This document shows, in pieces, positions 18,279-25,315 of a stretch of 64,000 nucleotides of DNA. The notes under the pieces are model-generated. The model saw nothing but the letters and a program-made list of their open reading frames with translations, did no database searches and was not told the origin of the DNA. This stretch comes from Oscillospiraceae bacterium (GTDB lineage Bacteria; Bacillota; Clostridia; Oscillospirales; Oscillospiraceae). Position numbers and translations under genes: made by a program. Location: the NCBI GenBank assembly GCA_015067565.1, contig SVMF01000008.1, positions 35,445 to 99,444 on the forward strand, written 5' to 3'. Positions within the stretch are counted from its first letter, which is position 1; each line of letters opens with the position of its first letter.

Positions 18279-18988
18279 TGCTGCATCCCTTTTCCAGAAC
18301 CGAGCTTCTGATCGGCCGAACGGCGCTTGAGAAGCTATCAAAGGCAAGGGTCGCTATATTTGGTTTGGGCGGTGTCGGCGGCTATGCTGTGGAAGCCCTG
18401 GCCAGATGCGGTGTCGGTCATTTGGATCTGATCGATCACGACACCATATCCCTAACCAATATCAATCGGCAAATTTTGGCTTTGTGCGACACAGTCGGTC
18501 AGTATAAAGCCGTTGTCGCTGCCGAGCGCGTCCGTCAAATCAATCCTGAGGCTGTTGTGACCGCGCATACGGTCTTCTACACACCCGAAACACAAGATCA
18601 GTTCGATTTTAAACAATATGATTATATCATTGATGCCATCGATACCGTCACCGGGAAGCTGGCTCTCGCAGTAAATGCGAAGTCGGCCGGCACACCGATC
18701 ATCAGCTCCATGGGCACGGGAAATAAGCTCGACCCGACTGCATTCGAGGTTGCAGACATCAGCAAGACGAGCGTCTGTCCCTTGGCACGTATCATGCGAA
18801 AGGAGCTGCGACATCGCGGCATTGAGCATCTGAAGGTCGTCTACTCCAAAGAAGATCCGCTCACCCCTGCCGAAGCGCTGCAGGAAGAGGCCGTCGGTCG
18901 CCGTCAACTGCCGGGCAGCGTTTCCTTCGTGCCAAGCGTGGCCGGTCTCATCATCGCAGGAGAAGTCATAAAGGATTTGATCAAATGA
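18278..18988 (+). CDS. tcdA: tRNA threonylcarbamoyladenosine dehydratase
   Basis: 236 residues, ThiF/HesA fold. Nucleotide-binding GLGGVGGYAVEALARCG, then DHDTISLTNINRQ and DAIDTVTGKLAL. The family cyclises t6A at position 37 of ANN-decoding tRNAs using ATP. Start shares one base with the copA stop (TAATG). Confidence 0.92.
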   Translation: MLHPFSRTELLIGRTALEKLSKARVAIFGLGGVGGYAVEALARCGVGHLDLIDHDTISLTNINRQILALCDTVGQYKAVVAAERVRQINPEAVVTAHTVFYTPETQDQFDFKQYDYIIDAIDTVTGKLALAVNAKSAGTPIISSMGTGNKLDPTAFEVADISKTSVCPLARIMRKELRHRGIEHLKVVYSKEDPLTPAEALQEEAVGRRQLPGSVSFVPSVAGLIIAGEVIKDLIK

Positions 18989-19926
18989 AGATTTATGAAA
19001 ACATCTCACAGCTTATCGGCCAAACACCCCTAATGCACTTAGCGCGCTACGGCGCAAGGGTAGGGGCACAGTCGAAGCTGTACGCAAAATTAGAATATTT
19101 CAACCCTGCAGGTAGCGTAAAGGATCGTGTAGCCCTGTCTATGCTGGAAGAAGCTGAACGCAGCGGAGCGCTGCAGCCAAATTCCGTCATTATCGAGCCA
19201 ACGAGCGGCAACACGGGCATTGGTTTGGCCGCCATGGCGATCTGCAGAGGCTATCGGGTCATTCTGACCATGCCCGAAACGATGAGTCTGGAGCGAAGAA
19301 AGCTTCTGAGTGCTTACGGCGCAGAGCTTGTCTTAACAGAGGGCAAGCTCGGAATGCAGGGCGCAATTGACAAGGCACGCGAGCTTTCCAAGCAGCTACC
19401 TAATAGTTTTCTTGCAGGTCAGTTCACCAATCCAGCCAATCCTTCGGCGCATTACCGCACCACTGGCCCCGAAATCTGGAACGATTGTAGCGGAAATGTG
19501 GACATTTTCGTTGCAGGTATCGGCACGGGCGGCACGATCAGCGGTATCGGCCGCTACTTGAAGGAGAAGTCTCCCAATGTTCGCATAATCGGTATCGAGC
19601 CGCAGCGTTCGGCCGTTCTTTCGGGTGGAAGAGCAGCGCCGCACGGCCTGCAGGGCATCGGAGCAGGCTTCATCCCCGAAACCCTGGATCGAAGCGTGAT
19701 CGACGAGATCACCCCTGTCCGAGAAGATGACGCCTATGGATGCGGCCGTCTTTTGGCAAGAACCGAAGGACTTCTGGTCGGCATCTCCTCTGCCGCCGCC
19801 TTGTTTGCAGCAACGCAGATTGCCAAGCAGAACAACGGAAAAAATATCGTCGTTCTTCTCCCCGACGGTGGGGAACGCTATCTTTCCACGGAAGGGTATT
19901 TTGATCATGATCCACACAATCACTGA
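18985..19926 (+). CDS. cysK: Cysteine synthase (O-acetylserine sulfhydrylase)
   Basis: 313 residues. PLP lysine in AGSVKDRVALSM, phosphate-binding PTSGNTGIGLAAMA, and GIGTGGTISGIGRYLK near the cofactor phosphate. Makes cysteine from O-acetylserine and sulfide. Overlaps tcdA by four bases and the next gene by 20. Confidence 0.95.
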   Translation: MKIYENISQLIGQTPLMHLARYGARVGAQSKLYAKLEYFNPAGSVKDRVALSMLEEAERSGALQPNSVIIEPTSGNTGIGLAAMAICRGYRVILTMPETMSLERRKLLSAYGAELVLTEGKLGMQGAIDKARELSKQLPNSFLAGQFTNPANPSAHYRTTGPEIWNDCSGNVDIFVAGIGTGGTISGIGRYLKEKSPNVRIIGIEPQRSAVLSGGRAAPHGLQGIGAGFIPETLDRSVIDEITPVREDDAYGCGRLLARTEGLLVGISSAAALFAATQIAKQNNGKNIVVLLPDGGERYLSTEGYFDHDPHNH

Positions 19927-20701
19927 CTTTTCTGCGCCCGAGTTGGATGTCTTTGCACGCTTGACCGAGGCACAGCTGTTAAACCGCGAGCATCCCGAGG
20001 ATGGCATTTTTATTGCAGAGAGTCCCAAAGTCATCGAGCGCGCCTTGGATGCAGGCTATGAGCCGCTATCTCTTTTGGTTGAGGATAAGCACCTGCAGAC
20101 GCAGGCGGCACACATTCTGAGTCGCTGTGAAGAGGTTCCGATCTATACAGCCTCCTTTGACGTACTCAAACAGCTCACCGGTTTTCCTCTCACCCGCGGC
20201 CTTCTGTGCGCCATGCGCAGAAAGCCAATTTTGAATATTCAAGATGTCTGCCAAAATGCCCGTCGCATTGCCATCCTGGAGAATGTCGTGAATCCGACCA
20301 ATATCGGTGCCATTTTCCGCTCGGCCGCCGCGCTCGGAATGGACGCGGTGCTTCTTACCTCAGCCTGCAGCGACCCTCTGTATCGCCGCTGTATCCGCGT
20401 AAGCATGGGTACGGTGTTCCAGATCCCGTGGACCTTCTGCCAAGACGCAAACGAGGTGCGCTCCTACGGCTTCAAGACGGTTGCCATGGCACTTAGGAAT
20501 GACAGCGTCGACATCCGCAATCCTGAGCTTGCCGCACAAGACAAGCTCGCCGTCATTATGGGAACTGAAGGTGACGGTCTGGCCGACAGAACAATCTCCT
20601 CGTGTGATTACACGGTGCGCATTCCGATGTCACACGGCGTCGACTCGTTGAATGTCGCCGCCGCAAGTGCGGTTGCCTTCTGGCAGCTTGGGAATAAATA
20701 A
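19907..20701 (+). CDS. SpoU/TrmH-family RNA 2'-O-methyltransferase
   Basis: 264 residues. SPOUT motifs: ENVVNPTNIGAIFRSAAALG (motif 1), IMGTEGDGL (motif 2) and IPMSHGVDSLNVAAASAVA (motif 3), preceded by an N-terminal substrate-binding domain. The exact rRNA or tRNA target cannot be read from sequence. The start is ATG 19907; a longer frame runs back into cysK. Last gene of the asparaginase operon. Confidence 0.9.
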   Translation: MIHTITDFSAPELDVFARLTEAQLLNREHPEDGIFIAESPKVIERALDAGYEPLSLLVEDKHLQTQAAHILSRCEEVPIYTASFDVLKQLTGFPLTRGLLCAMRRKPILNIQDVCQNARRIAILENVVNPTNIGAIFRSAAALGMDAVLLTSACSDPLYRRCIRVSMGTVFQIPWTFCQDANEVRSYGFKTVAMALRNDSVDIRNPELAAQDKLAVIMGTEGDGLADRTISSCDYTVRIPMSHGVDSLNVAAASAVAFWQLGNK

Positions 20702-20822
20702 CCTATTCTGAACAGCGTATCCGCGTTTATACAATAGACGTTGTTTCAAGATAAATCGTTCAAACATATATCGCCAACCGTCAAAAAATTAGCATTTTGA
20801 CGATTGGCGACTTTTAAGTTCT
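20702..20822. mobile_element. Degenerate partial copy (A) of the inverted-repeat element
   Basis: The stretch CGCCAACCGTCAAAAAATT...TTTTGACGATTGGCGAC (about 20771-20813) is nearly identical to 50187-50227 of copy C, and the end GACTTTTAAGTTCTG resembles the element terminus. The other end has decayed. It abuts the hairpin at 20823-20854 and lies between convergent genes, like copies B, C and D. Confidence 0.55.
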
Positions 20823-20858
20823 GAAGCGCAGCTGCTTTATGGCAGCTGCGCTTCTTTT
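20823..20858 (+). terminator. Intrinsic terminator of the asparaginase operon
   Basis: GAAGCGCAGCTGC (20823-20835) pairs with GCAGCTGCGCTTC (20842-20854), followed by TTTT. It touches the stop of the minus-strand deacetylase and may act for it too. Confidence 0.8.
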
Positions 20859-22092
20859 ATCCCGCATCGGAAATATACGCTGCAAAATCGTAAATTCCCG
20901 TGCTTCTTGCGATATAATATCTACTGACCTCGAAGGGCTCGTCATCCGAGGTATTATACAATCCTCCGACCATTTTGAGTCCAAACATATGATGCTTACG
21001 TGCGACCTCAATGGTCAGGTTGCTGTAATCACCGCTGGGATAGCACAGGACATACGGAGCCTTGCCCGTAATGCGGGCGATCACCTTTTTTGTCTCTGTG
21101 ATCTCATATTCCAGAGTTTCCTCGTCCATTGCACTCATGTCACCATGGGTATAGCTGTGAGATTGAATGGAAACCAGACCGGAATCGGACATCTCGCGGA
21201 TCTGCTCCTGCGTCAGCTTATGCTGAATGCCGACCACATCCTGGCCAATGACAAAGACCGTTGCTTTGACATTGTACTTCTGAAGAAGCGGAAACAGCTC
21301 GGTATAATTATCGTCGTAACCATCGTCAAAGGTCAATATCACAGGCTTGTCATAGTCCTCAACATGCGCCAGATCCTCGAACCAAATGGGATCGTAGCCG
21401 TTGTCGACCAGATATTCCAACTGTTCTTCCATATCAGAGGGACTGACAAAGAGTTCCGAATATCCCCAACAATCATCACTGACAGCGTGGTACATCAGCA
21501 CCGGCACATCCACATCTGTGGGAAGGTCGAATTCTCTTGCGCCTGTCGTGATGTAGATGCCGCCATAGGTATCGTCCACCCACGCCGGATAGGAAAAAGC
21601 CTCAGCAAATTCATAGATTGGCACATAGAGCTTGCCGTGGTGAACACTTCCCGTGGCAATGCCGTCAAGCTGCAAGGAAAGGCCGTCAGAAGAAAGCATC
21701 ACACGCTCCTTGTCCGTCGCATGTGCCTTCCCTTCCTCGTTCAGGCCGAGGGCGATCAGATATTCCTCAGCGCCGACAAGAATTGTATCATCTCCCTCGG
21801 CAACGAAAGTCTGCATTCTCGTTCCGTCCACAATGAAAACCTTGCCGCTTTCTGTCAACTCCGGCTCTTGGGGTGCTGTCGTCTCCGTCGATTCGGCCGG
21901 TTCCGTCTGCTGTGTGGGGATCGTGGTTGAAATGGGTTCGGTGGAGGGCTCCGTCGGTGCTTCCGTGGTCAACGCCGTTTCTTTGACCTCTGCTTCCGTG
22001 CCGAGCAGAGCATTGAACACAAGATTTCCCACCAAAACAGCAATCAATAAGACTGCGATCACAAATACGATAGCAAATACTGTCTCTTTCAT
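20857..22092 (-). CDS. Membrane-anchored polysaccharide deacetylase (NodB family)
   Basis: 411 residues. An N-terminal membrane anchor (about 5-28) leads into a Thr/Glu/Pro-rich linker (about 35-80), then a copper amine oxidase N-like domain (about 85-185), then a NodB domain with VPVLMYHAVS, LTFDDGYDDN (catalytic Asp and metal Asp) and QSHSYTHGDMS (metal His). It likely deacetylates peptidoglycan or another wall polysaccharide outside the membrane. It shares one base with nrdR (TAATG) and is probably co-transcribed with it. Confidence 0.9.
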   Translation of the reverse strand: MKETVFAIVFVIAVLLIAVLVGNLVFNALLGTEAEVKETALTTEAPTEPSTEPISTTIPTQQTEPAESTETTAPQEPELTESGKVFIVDGTRMQTFVAEGDDTILVGAEEYLIALGLNEEGKAHATDKERVMLSSDGLSLQLDGIATGSVHHGKLYVPIYEFAEAFSYPAWVDDTYGGIYITTGAREFDLPTDVDVPVLMYHAVSDDCWGYSELFVSPSDMEEQLEYLVDNGYDPIWFEDLAHVEDYDKPVILTFDDGYDDNYTELFPLLQKYNVKATVFVIGQDVVGIQHKLTQEQIREMSDSGLVSIQSHSYTHGDMSAMDEETLEYEITETKKVIARITGKAPYVLCYPSGDYSNLTIEVARKHHMFGLKMVGGLYNTSDDEPFEVSRYYIARSTGIYDFAAYISDAG

Positions 22093-22547
22093 TACTTCTC
22101 TTCCAAAATCTTGTTCAGCTCGTGCATAAAGCTGTTGATATCCTTGAACTGACGATAAACGGAAGCGAAACGGACATAGGCAACCTCGTCGAGCGGCTTG
22201 ATACGCTCCATGACCAGCTCACCGATCTTCTCCGTAGAGACCTCTCGCTCGAGCATATTCTGGACGATCTGCTCAATGTCTGTCACAGCCGCCTCGATAT
22301 CCGCCATGCTGACTGGGCGCTTCTCGCAAGCACGAACCATGCCACGCAGGATCTTGTTGCGGTCAAACGGCTCACGGGAGTTGTCCTTCTTTACAACAAT
22401 AACCGGCAGGCTTTCCACCGTCTCATAAGTCGTAAAACGCTTCTGGCAGAACAGGCACTCTCTGCGTCTGCGGATGCTGGTCTGATCATCGCTGTGGCGC
22501 GAATCAACGACCTTGCTCTCCTGGTAACCGCAATATGGACATTTCAT
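22092..22547 (-). CDS. nrdR: Ribonucleotide reductase repressor NrdR
   Basis: 151 residues. N-terminal zinc ribbon ([15 protein letters not shown] ... CLFCQKRF) followed by an ATP-cone ([20 protein letters not shown]). NrdR senses ATP/dATP and represses nrd operons. The length and all four zinc cysteines are standard. AGGAGG lies upstream of the ATG. Confidence 0.96.
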   Translation of the reverse strand: MKCPYCGYQESKVVDSRHSDDQTSIRRRRECLFCQKRFTTYETVESLPVIVVKKDNSREPFDRNKILRGMVRACEKRPVSMADIEAAVTDIEQIVQNMLEREVSTEKIGELVMERIKPLDEVAYVRFASVYRQFKDINSFMHELNKILEEK

Positions 22548-22583
22548 AAAAATTCCTCCTCGGTAAATTACAACATATAGTTT

Positions 22584-22612
22584 ATTCTACCAAAGAAAAC
22601 ACAAAATGTCAA
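22584..22612 (-). promoter_or_regulatory. Sigma-A promoter for nrdR and the deacetylase
   Basis: Minus strand TTGACA (22607-22612), 17-base spacer, TAGAAT (22584-22589). The -35 box overlaps the end of the small gene upstream. Confidence 0.65.
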
Positions 22613-22887
22613 TATTTGTTCAGCTGCTCCAGAATAATATCCTGCAAGGTGCACGGTGTGACGCAATTTTTAACCAGCATTTCAAGTATTGCGTACATTC
22701 TGGCCGGAGAAGTCGTAACATTACGCACACTTGCATTCTCCCATTGCGCTCCTTGCTGCATATCGATCTGTGCACCGTAGCTTTGGAAGAACTCCCCTTG
22801 CTCCTGCAGCAAATAGTAGTACAGCTGAGCATTTTCTCCGCCCTCGCGCGCAAGCTGCGCGTGTCCAAACAAGCTTCGTTTCAGCAT
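22609..22887 (-). CDS. Small protein of unknown function (DUF6514-like)
   Basis: 92 residues from ATG 22887, chosen because CAAGGAGGCGAG sits just before it; an upstream ATG adds ten residues that include this site. It has a central beta-rich segment and a helical C-terminal half. The ending, with a Cys-containing LVKNCVTPCTLQDIILE, recalls small clostridial proteins of the DUF6514 group, but this is from memory. No signal peptide. It is upstream of nrdR on the same strand. Confidence 0.6.
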   Translation of the reverse strand: MLKRSLFGHAQLAREGGENAQLYYYLLQEQGEFFQSYGAQIDMQQGAQWENASVRNVTTSPARMYAILEMLVKNCVTPCTLQDIILEQLNKY

Positions 22888-23110
22888 ATTCTCGCCTCCT
22901 TGAGAATATTGAAACATAGCTCACATCGTTTTTCCAGCTATTTCTCGCGCCATCTTTCGACAAGAAAAGAAATATCTAACAATTTATAACATAAAATTCC
23001 TACTTTTCTCTGTACCCTGCTCATATTTTGACATTATCTTGTTTTTTATGTGTCGAATGAAATTTTTTATCGAAAAATATATTTTTATTTTCTCTGATCG
23101 CAAGAAATGA
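22888..23110. other. AT-rich intergenic region, no gene seen
   Basis: Divergent region between the small minus-strand gene and the permease promoter. I see no riboswitch fold, terminator or repeat here. Confidence 0.6.
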
Positions 23111-23139
23111 TTGCACTTCTCCCCAAATTATGCTATACT
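23111..23139 (+). promoter_or_regulatory. Extended -10 promoter for the permease
   Basis: TTGCAC (23111-23116), 17-base spacer, TATACT (23134-23139) preceded by TGC. It is only about 28 bases from the ATG, which leaves no room for a PyrR or purine riboswitch leader. Confidence 0.7.
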
Positions 23140-23166
23140 CAATACATCATAAATAAGGAGGTTCCT

Positions 23167-24747
23167 ATGAAACTCAAAAACATTCTATGGGGCGGTGATA
23201 AGCCCGGTCGCGCCGTCACACTCGGTATCCAGCACGTTTTCGCCATGTTTGGTTCCACCGTTCTGGTTCCCACTCTGACCGGCCTCGATCCCGCAGTTAC
23301 CTTGCTATGCATGGGTATCGGCACCCTGATCTTCCACCTGATCACAAACTTTAAGGTTCCCGCTTTTATGGGCTCGAGCTTTGCGTTCATCGCCGCCATC
23401 TGTGCCGTCGCTTCATACTGCAAGAAACACAACGTGGAGGGAAGCTTCTCTTCCTATGTTGGCATCGGCATTATGGCTTCAGGTATTTTGTATCTGATTC
23501 TTGCCGGCATGGTTAAGCTTTTCGGTGCAAAGCGCATCACCAGCTTCTTCCCCCCGATCGTCACCGGTTGTATGATCATCATCATCGGCATGATGCTTGC
23601 TCCGACCGCTATGAGCAATGTTACCACCGTACAGGGTGATTTTGCACAGGGCACTGTTCTCGTTGCAACATTAAACGAAGACGAAACTCCCTTGGAAGAA
23701 AACGGTTTCTATAAGATGCAGCAGCTCGACGCCAAAGGAAATGTTGTTATCGAAGGATGGGTAAATTCCGATAACCTTAAATACACTCCGGATGTTAATG
23801 CTGACGAAATTAACGACATCAAGGAATATAAGAACAGCGGTGCCGACTATACTGTCATGTCCACAAGTGGTGTTTCAATGTTGGAAGAGCCAACTGCTGA
23901 CTCTGCTACGATCAGCGGAACGCAAACTTGGAAGAACTGGGTTGTTGCGTGCTTCACCATTCTGGTTATCATCTGCGTCATGTTCTTCGTCCGTGGCTTC
24001 TTCAAGCTCATTCCTATCTTGATCGGTATCGTTGCAGGTTATCTGCTCTCCTTGGCTCTGGGCATGGTCAATACCGCTCCCCTTGCTTCGGCTGCATGGT
24101 TCCATCTGCCCGAAGTCACTCTCCCGACCTTCTCTGACATGGGCGCAGTCGGCTATGCTATCACATTGATTGCACCGATCGCTGTCGTTACCTTCGTTGA
24201 GCACGTTGGCGACATCACCGCAAATGGTGCGGTCACCGGCCATAATTACATTGAAGATCCCGGCCTGCATCGCACTCTCTTCGGTTGCGGCCTCGCTTCT
24301 GTCTTCTCCGGCGCTATGGGCGGCCCCGCTGCCACTACTTATTCCGAAAACACCGGTGTTCTTGCCGCGACTCGTAACTACAACCCCGCAACGCTTCGTA
24401 TTGCCGCTGTATTTGCAATTGCACTTTCCCTTTTCGGTAAGGTCAGCGGCGTCCTGACCACCATTCCAACCCCGGTTATGGGTGGTGTCTCCATCGTTCT
24501 GTTCGGTATGATCGCTTCCGTCGGTCTGCGTATGCTCATTGAGAACAAAGTCGACTTCACCAAGAGCTACAACACTGTCATCGCAGCGGTTATGCTCGTC
24601 ATCGGCCTTGGCCTCAAGGACGGTCTCTCCTTTGGTAACTTCGAGATCAGCTCCACCGCTTTGGCAGCTGTCCTCGGCGTTATCCTGGCAAAAGTTCTTC
24701 CGAAGTATGATGCTGACGAAAGAGCAACCATGAAAGCTCAAAAGTAA
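23167..24747 (+). CDS. Uracil/xanthine permease (NCS2) with a large extracytoplasmic insert
   Basis: 526 residues against about 430 for UraA/PyrP. The NCS2 core is intact: GIQHVFAMFGSTVLVP, VGDITANGAVTG and GGPAATTYSENTGVLAATRN. Between membrane segments near residues 155 and 260 there is about 100 extra residues, acidic and polar, with short beta-like repeats; it should face outside given the NCS2 topology. Start ATG 23167 follows AAGGAGG. It probably imports uracil. Confidence 0.88.
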   Translation: MKLKNILWGGDKPGRAVTLGIQHVFAMFGSTVLVPTLTGLDPAVTLLCMGIGTLIFHLITNFKVPAFMGSSFAFIAAICAVASYCKKHNVEGSFSSYVGIGIMASGILYLILAGMVKLFGAKRITSFFPPIVTGCMIIIIGMMLAPTAMSNVTTVQGDFAQGTVLVATLNEDETPLEENGFYKMQQLDAKGNVVIEGWVNSDNLKYTPDVNADEINDIKEYKNSGADYTVMSTSGVSMLEEPTADSATISGTQTWKNWVVACFTILVIICVMFFVRGFFKLIPILIGIVAGYLLSLALGMVNTAPLASAAWFHLPEVTLPTFSDMGAVGYAITLIAPIAVVTFVEHVGDITANGAVTGHNYIEDPGLHRTLFGCGLASVFSGAMGGPAATTYSENTGVLAATRNYNPATLRIAAVFAIALSLFGKVSGVLTTIPTPVMGGVSIVLFGMIASVGLRMLIENKVDFTKSYNTVIAAVMLVIGLGLKDGLSFGNFEISSTALAAVLGVILAKVLPKYDADERATMKAQK

Positions 24748-24767
24748 TTTCTCCAATACCTATAAAC

Positions 24768-24802
24768 AAAGCACCGATAGGCTATGCCTATTGGTGCTTT
24801 TG
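24768..24802 (+). terminator. Terminator of the permease gene
   Basis: GCACCGATAGGC pairs with GCCTATTGGTGC (one G-T), then TTTTGCTT. Confidence 0.85.
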
Positions 24803-24849
24803 CTTGCCTTCATATATCAATTTCTAATAAACGATTGAATCGTTTTATT

Positions 24850-24868
24850 AGGCCGCTTACAGCGGCCG
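24850..24868. repeat. Hairpin direct repeat, left of element B
   Basis: AGGCCGCTTACAGCGGCCG; GGCCGC and GCGGCC pair around TTACA. The same 19 bases recur at 25124-25142, directly flanking the element. Confidence 0.85.
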
Positions 24869-25123
24869 CAGAGTGTCAAAAAAGTCACCAATCGTCAAAA
24901 TGCAAATTTTGGGCGGTTGGAGATCTGTGTTCAAATAAGCGATTGCGAACATATCTCCGATACAGCAAAAAAGCACTTCAAATGCTTGCTGCGCAAGGCA
25001 TTTTGACTTACATCGCAAACCGAGCTCTACCGTACCATCGTACGCCGACGCGCTCGGTTTGCTCGTCTTGACGACTTTTAGAACTCTGACAGTCTGTCGA
25101 AAATCAAGTTTTTCGACAGACTG
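24869..25123 (-). mobile_element. Small inverted-repeat element (MITE-like), copy B
   Basis: 255 bases, opposite in orientation to copy C at 49986-50241 and closely similar along most of its length, including the GAGCTCTACCGTACCATCGT block. Ends: CAGAGTGTCAAAAAA and the complement of CAGTCTGTCGAAAAA. The subterminal CAGTCTGTCGAAAA...TTTTTCGACAGACTG is itself a long hairpin. No open frame of interest. Confidence 0.8.
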
Positions 25124-25142
25124 AGGCCGCTTACAGCGGCCG
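25124..25142. repeat. Hairpin direct repeat, right of element B
   Basis: Exact copy of 24850-24868. The following stretch to 25265 holds a partial inverted repeat (GCCGCAAGAAA / TTTCTTGCCGC) and otherwise nothing I can name. Confidence 0.85.
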
Positions 25143-25269
25143 GCAGCGTAGCCGCAAGAAATGTTGTACCATACTTTTCTTGCCGCCTTTGGGGTGCAGG
25201 TTATACATCCTACAATCAAAAGATTTATTTTGATCAAGACACAGTATGATATGTGTATACGAATGAATA

Positions 25270-25297
25270 CCCCCGATAGGATTGCTCCTATCGGGGG
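25270..25297 (-). terminator. Terminator after the 2068-residue surface-protein gene
   Basis: Twelve-base perfect stem CCCCCGATAGGA / TCCTATCGGGGG with a four-base loop, about 20 bases past the stop. The T-run is imperfect on this strand (TATTCATT). Confidence 0.75.
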
Positions 25298-25315
25298 CGA
25301 TTTTCATTGTCGGTA

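Noticed and set aside
23140..23166. Pyrimidine or purine riboswitch/attenuator before the permease
   Set aside because: Leader shorter than 30 bases after the predicted transcription start.
24869..25123. Structured non-coding RNA in place of a mobile element
   Set aside because: An inverted, closely similar copy at 49986-50241 with different flanking duplicated hairpins fits mobility better; RNA function is not excluded.
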